Positions 36,406-48,780 are shown, counted from the stretch's first letter. The stretch: 64,000 bases of DNA from Prinia subflava (GCF_021018805.1 NC_086247.1:1999501-2063500); one strand, 5' to 3'. Made by a program: numbers and translations. The notes: a model not told the origin generated them from the letters alone.

Positions 36406-38534
36406 AAAAGAGTCCCCTGTTTTCACAGTTCCAAGCCTGTGCTCCCTGTTGATCCCTGCTCCCTGCTCAGCTCAGGGCAGGGCTGGACGGAGGTGCAGGA
36501 GGTGCCCCCTGATATTTGGGGTTGTAGGTGATGAATTGCCAGTGACCTCTGCTCACAGAGCAGGGCAGGAACCTGGGGTGAGAATTCTGTGCTCTGAGAA
36601 AGAGACTGACAGTGCATTTTTCCCCTTTGCCAAGGACTGAATGAACATTGCAGCATGCAAGACACTCCAAATTCAGGCTTCTGCTGTTCTGGGCGTGTTC
36701 AACATCTCCCTCTAAGGAATAGTTAACTCCTGGAGGGAACAAATCCTGTCTGGAGAGACCTGGAGGGTGAGAGGTGTCTCTTTGAGATGGGTTTTATTGC
36801 CAGTGAGAAGGGACTGTCTCAGCAGGGACACAGCTGGGAGGCAGCATGAGCATGTGGCTGCTACCTCACAGCAGGAAAATTTGTCTGTGGCTTCTCTGAT
36901 GCTTTCTTGAAAAGAATGATTTTGTTGCTGTTTGGAAGGAAACCAAAAAACTGACAGATCCAAAGGAAATGTTTCAAGTCACTCCATGCTTTGAGCTGGT
37001 GAAATGTTTCAATGGAGCTTTTTTTTCCTTTTTGTAAAATGAAGAAAATATAGAAATGAGAGTCTGCTTCAAATGCTAAATACCCATGTTTCATACAAGG
37101 GAAAATGAGAAAATTATTATCCTGCCTTTTCAGTTCCCTCCGCTATTCCCCTGCACTGAAACCTCAAACACCCTTCAGGCTCTTTGTTCATTTATAAACC
37201 CCAGGAAGCTGTCACCAGTTTAGGAAAGAAACTTGTCTGGAAAATATGAGGATATTTGAAAACTCAGAATCTGTTCTCATCCACCCATGGACTGTTCTCA
37301 TTCACCAACATCACTGGGGCATCACTGACCCGACAGAGGAGATTTAGTAAAAATTATTTGGAAGCTGCCCAGGCTGGCATGGAGTGGAAACACAAATTCT
37401 CTGGGAATTAGTGCTGACTGCTGCAAAGCACCACTGTTGTCATGATCCTGCAGCCTCGTGTGAAGGCACTGATAGAAAGGCAATAACAGCACTTGGAAAA
37501 TGATAAGTGGCACATTAAACTCTGCTCCAGTTGCTCAGCTCCCAGCGATAACAAGCGTTCAGCAACAAATATTAGTTATAAAGATGCAGCAAAATGTGTG
37601 CCAGGAAATTACAGGCAGAAAAAAAAAAATCAATCACCTCAAAGGATGCGGATGCAGCACTAATCCGAGCTCGAAAAGTCAGAACTTCTGGGTTTGTGCC
37701 CTGGCAGAAGATAAAGGTCTTATCACTTTGCTAAAATGAAAAGTGCAACTTTTTAAGAGCAGATTTCTGAACCTGTGGAAGAAATGCCAGCATTCATTTT
37801 CGAATGAAGGGTTGCAGTATTCCCTCTTCTGAGGACTTAAGGGAGATGGAGATATTGTGTGGTGAAGGAGATGGAATAATTCCCTGATTTGTGAATTCAG
37901 AGTCTCGCCCTGTTGGTGATGTTTGTAGAGATTATACTTAATGCAAGATGAATAAAAGAAAATTTTCCAGCTCTCCTGGACTCTGTTGAATGGCTCAATA
38001 ACCTGCATGCGAATTTGTAATTTGCTGTTGCTTTTCAAAATGCCAAACACAAAGTGAGTGGGAGGAAGACTCGGAGGGGTAGTTAGGGAGGGGAACGGGT
38101 TATTGGGGAAGATGATTGAAGAATCCCATTGTGCTGGAGTTTTCCTGACATTTCCTTTGCGGGGAAGGCAGGCTGAGATCAGCATTTCCCCTCTTCTGGA
38201 GGTGTCTTATCTTGGCAGCCATGTGTTCCTGGGCTCTGTTAATGAGTGTGATATATAATGCATTTCACACCGAGCCTGATTTACAAAGGATGGGGTGAAA
38301 AACCTGCCATTCCGATGGGATGGGAATTTTAATGGAGCAGAATTCTCTGCAAATGCTGCGGAGTTGTAAATAATGGAGGAAGGATAAGAATAGACAAGTC
38401 AAGTCAATACCTGAGATGCATCTTAATTGCTTGGCTCAGTAAAAAAAAAAAGTAGCAACACATCACTTTTGGTGAACTCAGCTGGGCAGATTTTCAGGGT
38501 TTAGCTTGATTTGTATGGCCTCCAGTTGTTATCA
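36406..38534. other. Unique sequence, possible conserved noncoding stretch
   Basis: About 2.1 kb with no recognisable repeat. The part about 37480-37740 is CpG-bearing and compact. The minus frame at 37679-38185 has no family resemblance. Confidence 0.4.
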
Positions 38535-38690
38535 ATCATAAAATCACTGAATAATGGAATGGTTTGGGTTGGAAGGGACATCACAGATAATCTCATTTCA
38601 CCCCCGTGCCATGGGCAGGGACACCTTCCTCTAGACCAGGTGGTTCCAAGCCTCTTCCAAACTGCTCTTGGGCACTTCCAGGGATGGGAA
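38535..38690 (-). mobile_element. CR1 3'-end fragment
   Basis: 'aatggaatggtttgggttgg' to 'gggcacttccagggatgg'. It abuts a CR1 of the opposite strand. Confidence 0.9.
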
Positions 38691-39420
38691 TACATTTGTG
38701 AGGTCTTGCACCTGGGAAAACATAAACCAGGAGTGCAGCCTGGGCTGGGCTCTATCCAGCTGGGCATCAGCTCTGTGAAAAGGGACCTGCAGATCTTGGG
38801 GGACGTTGAGCTCGATGTGACAAAAAAAAGGCCAACAGGATACTGGGTGGCACCAACAAAGTCATCACTAGCAGGGATAAATGCCATTATCCCTCTCAAC
38901 TCAGAGCCTGCGAGGCCACACCTGGAATAGTGTCCAGTTTTGGTCCCTGCCATACAAAAAAGTTGTGGGGAGACTGGAGGGAGTCCACAAAAAATGATCA
39001 AAGGCCTGGGAAACCTGACATGAGGAAAGACTGAGGTAAACAAACTGTGCTTGTTCATCATGGAGAAAAGAAGGCTCAGGGGAGATGTTATCACCCCATT
39101 TCAGGATTTAAAGGGTGGCTGAAAGGAAGGTGGAGATTCCTTTTTTTTTGAGCAGTCACATGGAAAAGAGGAGGGGTATTGGGTACAAGTTACTCCAAGG
39201 GAGATCCTGATGGGTTACAAGAGGAAAGTTGTTCACTGTGAATAAAAATGAGACAGGGAATGGTCTCCCCAGGGAAGTGCTGGATTCTCCAGCATAGGAC
39301 AATTTTAGGATTCAGCTGGGCAAGGTGCTGGACCATTCTGTCTAGACTGTGCTTCAGCCAAAGAGGTTGGATCAGATCCTCAAGATTCCTTCCAACCTGG
39401 CATTCTGTGATTCCATGATT
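38691..39420 (+). mobile_element. Long CR1 fragment (about 730 bp), decayed ORF2 end
   Basis: Runs through 'gaggccacacctggaatagt', 'gagaaaagaaggctcagggg' and '...tctgtgattccatgatt'. This is the longest CR1 piece in the window. Its frame is broken by indels and stops. Confidence 0.8.
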
Positions 39421-39509
39421 GAAGAGTAGGCTTCCCTGGGCAGAAAAAAAATCCCAAAAAACCAAAACTGTTGGGATGAGTTCAGAGGTGTCCATGGAGA
39501 TGCACCAAG

Positions 39510-39942
39510 AGCTGGAGAACCTCTGATCTGGAGCCAGGCTGGGAGAACTGGGGATGTCCAGCCTGGAGAGGAGAAGGCTCCAGGGAGACCTCAGAGCCCC
39601 TTCCAGAGCCTAAAGGGGCTCCAAAGGTGCTGGAGAGGGAACTCTGACTTGATCAGAAGGACATGTAATGAGAGCACAAGGGGAAATGACTTTTAAAATT
39701 CTAGCAGGATAGGTTGAATACTGGGAAGGAATTCTTCCCTGTGAGGGTGGCGGGGCCCTGGCACAGGTTTCCCAGAGAAGCTGTGGCTGCCCCTGGATCT
39801 CTGGAAGTGTCCAAGGCCAGGTTGGACGGGTTTGGAGCAACCTGGGACAGTGGAAGTTGTCCTTGCCCATGGCAGGGAGTGGAACTGGGTGATCTTTTTA
39901 AGGTTCCTTCTAGCTCAAACCATTCTGTGATTCCCTGGTCCA
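39510..39942 (+). mobile_element. CR1 LINE 3' fragment
   Basis: 'cagcctggagaggagaaggc' through 'ggaagtgtccaaggccaggt' to 'cattctgtgattccctgg'. Confidence 0.92.
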
Positions 39943-40693
39943 GTGAAACAGAGATGAAAACAAGTGGTGGCCATTAAAATCTGACATGCTCCTTCTTGCC
40001 ATGATTCGGGAACCACTCCCATGACAAAGCACTGTCCAGACACCGAGTCAAAACAAGACTTTATTTTTCTGGGAGTTATCTTTGGAAGCCCAGAGGCCAA
40101 GCTTTCCGTGGATATGTGCCTCAGCTGTTTGTGTCAGACTCCTTTCTGCTGCACTCAGGGCACTTCTTTCAAGATTGTTGCAATACAAGATTCCTAAATA
40201 CAGCTCTGAAATGGATGTGCCTTTATCCTGAAGTCTGCTAAATATCCACTGTCTCCCAGTGGTCAGTTTTCTAGGAAGCAGCAACTTGGAATTATACACA
40301 GTGAGTGTCTGAATTCGAAAAAAAAAAAAAAAGAAGGGGGTGGGCTTAATCTTGATAGCTACAAAACTGAAAGTCAAGTTGGTTCAGTTTGGGGATTTAC
40401 TTTCATGTTTTCTTCACTTGTAATTGAATATTTTGCTTCACTTTCAGGTTGTTAAAGTATTTCAGAAAAGCCTTGTCCAGCTACAGGCTGGAAACAAAAA
40501 TCCCTTATTTCTTTTAGAGAGAAGAAGTCAAAGTGTTTTTTCTTCCACAGGGTTTTTAGATATTTTCAAAATGTTTCAATGGCAAATTAATACAATAGAA
40601 GAAATAACTTAATGTATTTACTGATTGAAGGGAATTTACCAATCGAACTCAATTAAAACCATTTAAAGGATAATTTTGATCACTTTGGAAGTC
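39943..40693. other. Unassigned sequence, possibly LTR-like on the minus strand
   Basis: A minus-strand AATAAA (plus TTTATT at 40060-40065) is followed by U5-like sequence, so an old minus-strand LTR is possible but no ends were found. An A14 run lies near 40319-40332. Confidence 0.25.
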
Positions 40694-41085
40694 CTTCTCT
40701 TCTCTTCTCTTCTCTTCTCTTCTCTTCTCTTCTCTTCTCTTCTCTTCTCTTCTCTTCTCTTCTCTTCTCTTCTCTTCTCTTCTCTTCTCTTCTCTTCTCT
40801 TCTCTTCTCTTCTCTTCTCTTCTCTTCTCTTCTCTTCTCTTCTCTTCTCTTCTCTTCTCTTCTCTTCTCTTCTCTTCTCTTCTCTTCTCTTCTCTTCTCT
40901 TCTCTTCTCTTCTCTTCTCTTCTCTTCTCTTCTCTTCTCTTCTCTTCTCTTCTCTTCTCTTCTCTTCTCTTCTCTTCTCTTCTCTTCTCTTCTCTTCTCT
41001 TCTCTTCTCTTCTCTTCTCTTCTCTTCTCTTCTCTTCTCTTCTCTTCTCTTCTCTTCTCTTCTCTTCTCTTCTCTTCTCTTCTCT
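40694..41085. repeat. Pure (TTCTC)n array, about 390 bp
   Basis: Nearly 80 uninterrupted TTCTC units on the plus strand, degrading into CTCTCCTC-type units up to about 41122. The repeating SLLFS and RREEK frames across it are artefacts. Confidence 0.98.
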
Positions 41086-41357
41086 CTCCTCTCCTCGAAT
41101 CTCCTCTCCTCTCTCCTCACTCTATACAACATACTTTAAATAACTTTTTTCCTTAAATTACACACACATTAAACTTTTTTTTTAGCATTTAGGGAACTTT
41201 CTTTTCATGCTCCTTTTTGCAGAGCTCTTTGCTGTTAGTATGTGTTAAAATAATCTTCTCCCTTGTGTAACCCAGCAATAAAATGCTGGAGAATGAGCTG
41301 GTAAATCTTAATGCATCCAGAAAAAATACAGGGCTCTGGTAGGACAAAGGGATTAAC

Positions 41358-41389
<32 letters not shown>

Positions 41390-41533
41390 GAAAAGAAAAG
41401 AAAAGAAAAGAAAAGAAAAGAAAAGAAAAGAAAAGAAAAGAAAAGAAAAGAAAAGAAAAGAAAAGAAAAGAAAAGAAAAGAAAAGAAAAGAAAAGAAAAG
41501 AAAAGAAAAGAAAAGAAAAGAGAAAAGAAAAGA
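41358..41533. repeat. (AAAAG)n array, about 175 bp
   Basis: Some 35 units with one AAAAAAG interruption near 41380. Polypurine on the plus strand, opposite in strand bias to the TTCTC array 270 bp to its left. Confidence 0.98.
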
Positions 41534-41594
41534 CAAAACAAACAACCCCCCCAAAAAAACCCAAAGAAAAGAGAATAGGAGGGAGAAAAAAATG

Positions 41595-41773
41595 AAAAAT
41601 ATTTATATGCATATATTAAACATATAAAAATATATTAAAATATACATAAATATATAAATATAAAATGATAATTATAAATATATAACTATAAAATTACAAC
41701 TATAAAATTATAACTATAACTATAACTAAAACTATAACTGAAGATTTATATATATTTACATATATATTTTTAA

Positions 41774-41822
<49 letters not shown>
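41595..41822. repeat. AT-rich tract with (TA)n and TAACTA repeats
   Basis: Only A and T with rare C/G. It includes TAACTATAAC repeats near 41700-41730 and (AT)n at about 41787-41817. Confidence 0.95.
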
Positions 41823-41825
<3 letters not shown>

Positions 41826-42465
41826 CAGATTTATTTTTTGTTAAGAACCCCTGCAATGGAATTCAGAAAATGGGGAAAATGAGGAATTTTTTTCCAGAAT
41901 CTTGATGTGCTACTGCAATTTCTTCAGGGACTGAGTGGCAGCTGGGAAAAACGGGATCAGGAAGGGAGTGCTGATTTGCAGGGAAGCCACAGGAGCGTTT
42001 TGCTAAGGTGACAATTGACAGGGAACAGGAGGAGCTGGTGTTTAACCACCACCTGTATTGGCAGCTGAAGCGTTCCTCGGTGTCTCTTCATCCAGAAGAT
42101 TCACTCCAGTGCCAGGTGGGGCTCGAGAAAATTCCAAAGCACAGCTCAGGAAGGAATCCTGTGCTCTGGAGTGGGACCTGCAGGATGAATAAACAACTTC
42201 CTCCTTTTCCCTGATCTGACATTACCCTGCAGTTCTGAAAGGGCATTTACACATCTTCATACCTGGAAACAGGGATCAAGAGCTGACAGAGTGAATTCCT
42301 GCTGATTTAAGGCACCATTTATCCCAGAACACGGCATAAAGTGCAGCTCTTTCGTGGAGATAGAGCACAGTGTTTGTGACCTGAAAGATGAGATAATCCC
42401 AGCTGGATTTCCACAAGTATGAAGGGAAAGGTATGGAGCAAAACATCTGCTACAGAAACCCTGGA
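41823..42465. other. Unique intergenic sequence
   Basis: Nothing recognised. Confidence 0.4.
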
Positions 42466-42620
42466 CCTTGGGATTATTTAGGTTGGAAAAGAGCTCCAGG
42501 ATCATCAAGTCCAACCTTTGGTTGAATATCCCCACACCATTGACCCCTGTCACAAAGTGCCACATCACCTTGTTTTTCCAACACTTCCAGGGGTGGTGAC
42601 TCCAGCACTTCCCTGGACTC
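42466..42620 (-). mobile_element. CR1 LINE fragment (older subfamily)
   Basis: 'ggattatttaggttggaaaa' with 'aggatcatcaagtccaacct' and 'aaagtgccacatcacc'. Confidence 0.85.
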
Positions 42621-42860
42621 CACCCAGGGCAGCTTTGAACTACACAGCCAAAAATCCAGAGCTTGGTTCTACCAAAGAGGAGACCACAGCAAGTACAGGT
42701 CCCACTTTTCACTACAGAAATATCAGAACCTCATCAGTGGGTTGCTCCCTGGCATCAATTTTAAGTGGGAAAATACAGACCTGGCTGATCCCTCTGGAAT
42801 GGTCAGAGACAGCTGAAATGCCCTTGTTTTGTTGGAAAGCATCCCTGAAAAATATGTGTT

Positions 42861-42906
42861 TCGTGGAATTATGGAGTGTTTTGGGTTGGAAGGAACCTTC
42901 AAGACT
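42861..42906 (-). mobile_element. CR1 tail block, left arm of an inverted pair
   Basis: 'tggaattatggagtgttttg' then 'ggttggaaggaaccttcaag'. Only the 3' end is present. Confidence 0.75.
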
Positions 42907-43013
42907 GTTTCGGGGCCCTGAGCCCTACTGGGAGGTGTCCCTTGGGAGGAGTTTGGAACGTGATGATCTTTAAAGTCCCTCCCAACCCAACCCATCTGTG
43001 ATTCTTCAATGAT
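42907..43013 (+). mobile_element. CR1 tail block, right arm of an inverted pair
   Basis: 'gatgatctttaaagtccctc' then 'ccaacccaacccatctgtga'. Opposite strand to the preceding scrap. Confidence 0.75.
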
Positions 43014-43892
43014 TTAAAGTCTTCTGAACCAACCTGATCAATACCCAGTTAATGAAAAACAAAAGGAGAGCTGATCACAGGGAAATTAGAAACCAGGATT
43101 GGACTAATTTAATCCAAATTTATGAAACTGCAGTTTGTCTCCCCACAACCTGATCACCCCTTGTTGAGTGCATAAAGAGAAAAGGGAGCATGTGATAAAT
43201 GATTTACATGATTTATTTTTGGGTGTCTGTGTTAGGATGTTCCAAACTCCATTGCTGAGGTTTTCTAGCTCTCCATGGACTACCACAGGAGTTTGGGGTC
43301 ACCAGCTGAGGTGTCTGTGTCCAATCCAAGGAAGTGTTCTGCTTAAAATCTCGAGTCTGAGATTAGAGAACCACCTCAAAATTGGAAATTTTCCAAAAGT
43401 CATGCTCAAAAACCCTCTGTGCCAGCCCAGAATCCTGTCCCACCACCTGGGCTCTGGTTTAAATCAAGCAAGAGATTTTCCATCACTCTGGAAAATGCTG
43501 TTTGTGTTTGTATTTGCAACTCGCTTGCCTTGGAATGCTCAGAGGAAATGTTTCTGTTGGTTTTCCTTTCACTTCAGTGTTTCCAGCTCGGCTGATGGGG
43601 CTGGGGTTGTTTATTGCAACATTAATTATACCATGGACTTCATACATGGAAAATTAATGAAAGGAGAAACTGATTCCTTTGATCTACATCTGAAAGTACA
43701 GAAAGAAACCCCACCTGGTAGGGCAAAAAGTCCTGTTTAAGGCTGCTGGGAAGGTGATGCCTTCACCAAGGGCAGTTTTAATTGAGCATTGTATGGGCAG
43801 TTTCATTCCTTGATTCCCTGCAGCATATTCCCTTTCCAATTTTTTTCCAATCTTCCCTTTCCCACCTCTTTAATTCAGCCATTCTCATCCAC
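43014..43892. other. Unique intergenic sequence
   Basis: The 190-residue plus frame at 43168-43740 has no family resemblance or gene context. Confidence 0.4.
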
Positions 43893-44012
43893 AACCCCAT
43901 CCCTGGAAGACTCCAAGGCCAGGCTGGACAGGGCTTGGAGCAACCTGGGATAATGGAAGGTGTTGGAATAAGAAGCTCTTTAAGGTCCCTTCCAACCCAA
44001 ACCATTCCATGA
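43893..44012 (+). mobile_element. CR1 3'-end fragment
   Basis: 'ccaaggccaggctggacagg' to 'ccaaaccattccatgact', with an internal deletion of the 'ccctgcccatggcagg' block. Confidence 0.9.
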
Positions 44013-47000
44013 CTTTTAAAATTGGTTTCCTCTGGGTTTTGCATGGACCAAATTAAACCCATAATGTGTACAGATAAATGTACCACTGCCCCGGGGCTGA
44101 GATATCACCCAGCTCTTTATTAAAACCATTTTTCTTTTTAAATCGCCTCCCTCCAAAGGGAACTGGGAGAGAAGGAAGACACTCAAGAGGCCCATAAGCC
44201 AGCCTGGAGACACCTTCCCTGCTCTGCTGCCCGCAGTGCCTAAATATGAACGTGTGAAAGTTCATCTTTGATCAGTGTGTGCAGAGAAATAAAACTCCTG
44301 GAGCCAGGCACAGCTTCCAGAGCACTGGATGGAGGCCAACAGCCAAACTCCTCTTGGAAAATCCAATCCTGCCTCGGGGCTTGAGTGCATTAACCTCTGT
44401 ATCTGGAATTTTTTAAAGGACAACTTAAATCACATCCTTTTGATTGGGCTAGAACAGAGATTTGAGCAAGTCCTGGGATTTTTTTATTGTTTGTACCCTT
44501 TAGTGAATTAGGAAACCAGATTTTTTAGTAGATTTTGGGGTCACTGCAGCATCTTTGTGCTTTCTCTGTTGATCTAGTTCCTAAAAAAAGAGACTGATCC
44601 TTTTGTTTGTAAAACCCAAGCCGGCACCACTTGTGTGGATCCAGGACTAGATGCAGGGAGTTGGACCCATTTGACAAAGCAAGGGAAAAGCACCTTTGCC
44701 AATAATCTTGCCCATGTGGAAAAGATGGCTTTAAATCAGGTATTGCAGAGGGTTCTGGTATCAGCTGATGGTTAATTCAGAGAACTGGATATTAGGGTGG
44801 GAAGTACTTAGGGAAAGGCTGAGATAAAGCCCCCAGGAATGATGAAAATAGGTGAGAAAATTATCCTCTTCCCATGTTTGTGCTCAAATGTCTGGAAAAC
44901 AGAGAAATCTGCTGCACAGATCCCTGGATATGATGGAGATAAAGTGGGACAGAGGCATGCAATAGAGGAAAAGGCAGATAGGTTAGACCAGTCTTCCACT
45001 TGTTCAGGGATCTGTTTTTCCACTCAAAAACTTGCTGCCGGGGAGGATTTTTCTCACCCTGTTTTACAGGGTCAAGGAAAGCACCATTAGAATGGTTTGT
45101 TTCAGGGGAGAGGGAGCATGGAATGTGCATTCTTAGAGTCATTTCCAATCACAGACAGAGGAATATGACAGGAGCAGCACAGGAAAACCAACAACCTCTG
45201 CTGTCACTGGAGGTTTTCTTGTTTTCTCATGAGAAAGAGAAAAGAAAGAGGAAGAAGGAGTGAGAAGTGCAGCAGGAAAACAAATAAAAGACACGGTGGA
45301 AAAGAATAGAGATCAAGAAAAAAAAAAAGGATAAAAGGAGATGGGACACAAAGATAAAACATCCATGAAGAAGAAGAAGGAAGTTGTGGACTGGTTTTGC
45401 TAAATGAGAAATAACCAGGATCTGCTGGCTGGATGTGCAAGAACCCGTCCTAGGGCAAGGGAGAGAAAGGGTGACGGGAAAAGGGAAAAGGAGGGAGAAA
45501 TTAAAGCAGCAGCAAGCGAAAAATAATCAAACATAAATAAAGCCGACACAAGAAACGACTTTCATTTTCTCTTGCTGACACTCCAAAGTGAGCAGCAGGA
45601 GCAGAGACTTTAATTTGCCTCCTCCCCTCAGTCTCAGCCCCGCCGCTTCACCCAAGCCGGGGAGGATGCTCAAAACCTCCAGCACCAATTTATATGCTAA
45701 TGGATTTCGTCTGTAAATCAAGGCAGTGCCTCCCCCCTCCCCAAATTCACTGGTGCGAGTTGCTGTCCATCTCCACACACAGGGCTGGGAATTGCCCGAC
45801 TCCGAGAAACAAAAGGCATCAAATCCTAAATAATTGGATCGTTGATGGAGTTCATCCCCATGGATTAAGTTGCTGCTTCGTCTCAGCCCCTCACCTGTTC
45901 AGTAGGAGCCTTTCTGGAAAGTTTTATAATTAGTCAAACCTGGGAGAGGAAAAGAAAGTTCCCTCCTTCTTTTCTTCTCTGGTGTTCCCTGATTTCCTTC
46001 TTCAGAGCTCTTCTTGGAAAGACACGGGAATGGCACCACTTAACATCCTATTTTCACTTTTGAAAGAGTCTGTGAGTACCTGAACAGGGCAAGTCTGCTA
46101 CGAGCTTGCCCATATCAGGAATTATCAAATGGAATTATGAAGGCCCTGAGTTATTTCCTGTCTCCTGCTGGAAGACTCCTGGGGGACCAAAGGAAAAAAA
46201 AAAATCCTGGCCTCCCAAAGGAAAGATGTCTCTGAAAGCTTTGAAAGACCAAGAAGTCTGTTTTCTCAGCAGAGTTACAATTGTGCTTAATTCATTGCCA
46301 GGGTGAAACAAGATGTTTTGATCTTTTCTGTTCCCAGTGATAGATTTGGAAGGGAGGGAGCCAAACAGCAAAAGAAAACAAGAATTCCTAACCTGAAGGA
46401 TGCTGATGAAATAAAAATCCTTGATTATAAAGACAGAAATTCAGGGTGGAAGTTCAGATGTGGTTTCTAAGTGGCAGAGTGGGGACTGAAGTTGGAACCT
46501 CTCACTACACGGTGCTGCTCCAGGATTATGAATTCAGACAGGCAGAAAGGAACATGAATTTGGGTTTTCTCTGGGTTCTCTGCAGAGGACACACAGGCTC
46601 AGTTATTTGAACAGAAAGTCCCTCCCATGCCAAACAACCTCTGGCAATCACTGGCTTTCCACAGGCCAGTGAAAACATTAGTTTGGTATGCACAGGTTGT
46701 TATTTGTAGTAATTAACACCAGTTTTTAACACTCCAGGATCCCTAGACAAGCTTCTGGCAATCAATACCACAAAAGGGGAAGGTACAGAGCAGTCATGCA
46801 CTTCTACCTTTAAAGGCAGCCCCATCTTTGGGGAAGATTTTATTTCCATATATTTTTGCCCGGGATTCTTTCTTGCTGCCAGCTTTTGTAGTTTATGGCA
46901 CTCAAAGGATTCCCCAGTATGAGCTACAGACTGGAGAAATCAGTCTGAGCCTAGGCTGGACCCACTGGTTCTAGTGATGTCTTTTGGGTGAATTTTCCTC

Positions 47001-47809
47001 TTTTGAACACAGAAACTTCGAGGAATCCTGCATTAACAGCAAAACAAAAGACATCCACATCTCCCAGGCTGCAGGTCAGGGTTGCCACGGTCCAGCCCTG
47101 CCCCTGATCCCACAGTGTCCTGTCCCTTTACAGGAAGTCATTCCTAATGATTTTCAATGCTGATTTATTATTATTGCTGTGTTATTATTTCTATCCTGAG
47201 CCTGTGTTAAAGCAGTTTGCTGCAAATCAGGCTGTCTGGGAGCAGGGTGGGAGGTCTGGGCTCACCTGCTAGACTGGGGCCAGCAGCCTCGGGAGCTCAA
47301 GGATCCTGATGCCCAACTTGGGGACACTGCTGGATAGACCAAGCCCAGCTGCTGGAGAGACACATTTTGGGTGTGAATATTCCTGTTTTTCCCATTCTGG
47401 CTGGCTGTGAGGAAGAGGATGGAGCCATCCATGCTGTCTGTGGTTACGTGAGTGCCGTGGGTGTTGATGGGGTCCTGCTCTCCAGGCTGTCTGTGCCTGT
47501 ATATTCCTGCTGGGAATACATGCTCCCCCCCACTGATTTCCAGACTTGGGAACATGGATCTGGGATAGGAAGAACACCATCAGCCAGAGTGTGCCTGTGT
47601 CTACCACCCTTTTGTTGAACCAACAAATTCTCCAAATTTTCTCTCTATCCAACCACGTTTTTGTCTCCCCAGCTCTCCCCCAGGTCAGAATTACCACACT
47701 TCCAGTTAGGAATCACATCCTAATGACCAACCTTGATTTTTTCATTTCTATCTTTATAATCTGGGGCTCTTTCACCATCAGCATCCTTCAGGTTAGAGGA
47801 TTCAGCTCT
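44013..47809. other. Longest repeat-poor stretch; no gene seen
   Basis: About 3.8 kb without recognisable CR1 or LTR. The part about 45520-45850 has several CpGs and an octamer-like ATGCTAAT at 45694-45701. A purine-rich stretch lies at 45235-45500. No exon or promoter could be supported. Confidence 0.4.
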
Positions 47810-48220
47810 TGACATGCTTTAAAATTACTAAAGGAGCCACACTCTCTAAGCCTGACCATGTCGCTTTGGTTTTTCTGAGTTTTTTTAAAGCCTTCAACTT
47901 GTTCATAAGATGGAGTCAGTTTCTTGGTTTCTGTACAATATTAAGGGTCAGTTTTTCAGTTTCTCATGATTTGTAACATAAACAAACTTTCATGTTTTTG
48001 TTCACTGTCTTTTGCTTACATGCTTCTAGCCTGAAATAATGTTGGTTGACAGCTGGTCTGGCCAGTGGGGTGAAGGGGTGGTAACCCCAGAAGCCAATCC
48101 ACAACCAGACCCACAAATGTATAAAAGTTAAAGAAATAAACAGGCTCACCCTTTTTTTGGGGAGCAGCTTTTCACTGCCGACCTCCTGCCTCCGTGTCAT
48201 TGTTTTGTGTGCTGCTTTCA
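47810..48220 (+). mobile_element. Probable solo LTR
   Basis: About 410 bp starting TGACATGCTTTAAAATT and ending GTGTGCTGCTTTCA (TG...CA). It has TATAAAAG at 48120-48127 and AATAAA at 48135-48140 close behind, like the compact LTR at 8841. No target duplication was found and the ends are approximate. Confidence 0.5.
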
Positions 48221-48222
48221 CA

Positions 48223-48704
48223 TGACCATGGGGTCTCAGTTCCAAATATTCCTTCCCAGTTGGAATCCCCCTTCTCTGTCCATACTTGTGCTGGTCTCAC
48301 CATCAAGGAGACATCAGAACTTTAGGCAACCCCAGAACCCCTCAGTTCCTGGACACACTCAGTGCTTTAAACGAATTTCATGATGTGCAAAATATCATCT
48401 CCTCTCCTTTGTTGCTACTGGAAAGGCTTTTCCTGGTGCACTCCAAGCTTGACATTTTATTTTTCCGTGGCTGAGGATTGCCCTGGATGCATCCAAGCCT
48501 CTCTCCCTTGTTGTTCCATCTGTTGAGCCTCCCAGGCTGCAGCAGCAGCTCCATGGCTGTGCATGTGGCTCTATGGAACACTGATCTGTTCCTCTCCCTG
48601 CTCTCACCAGGAATCTGCTTCTCCTTGGATGATGTCTCAATCTTTCTCTGTATTGGCAATGTCCTTCAGAGTTTTGCCTCCAAACCTTTTAGAGGCAAGC
48701 AACT
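48223..48704. other. Unique intergenic sequence
   Basis: Nothing recognised. Confidence 0.4.
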
Positions 48705-48719
48705 TTATTATTATTATTA

Positions 48720-48779
<60 letters not shown>
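48705..48779. repeat. (TTA)n microsatellite
   Basis: About 25 units with a single inserted T near 48723. Confidence 0.97.

Positions 48780-48780
<1 letters not shown>

Noticed and set aside
40676..41143. Repetitive SLLFS and RREEK ORFs as repeat proteins
   Set aside because: Direct translation of the TTCTC array; a pentanucleotide repeat lacking stops stays open in several frames.
41311..41595. Lys/Arg-rich ORF over the AAAAG array
   Set aside because: Simple-repeat translation on both strands.
43168..43740. 190-codon plus-strand ORF as a gene
   Set aside because: No recognisable domain, promoter or splice context; length is within chance for this window.
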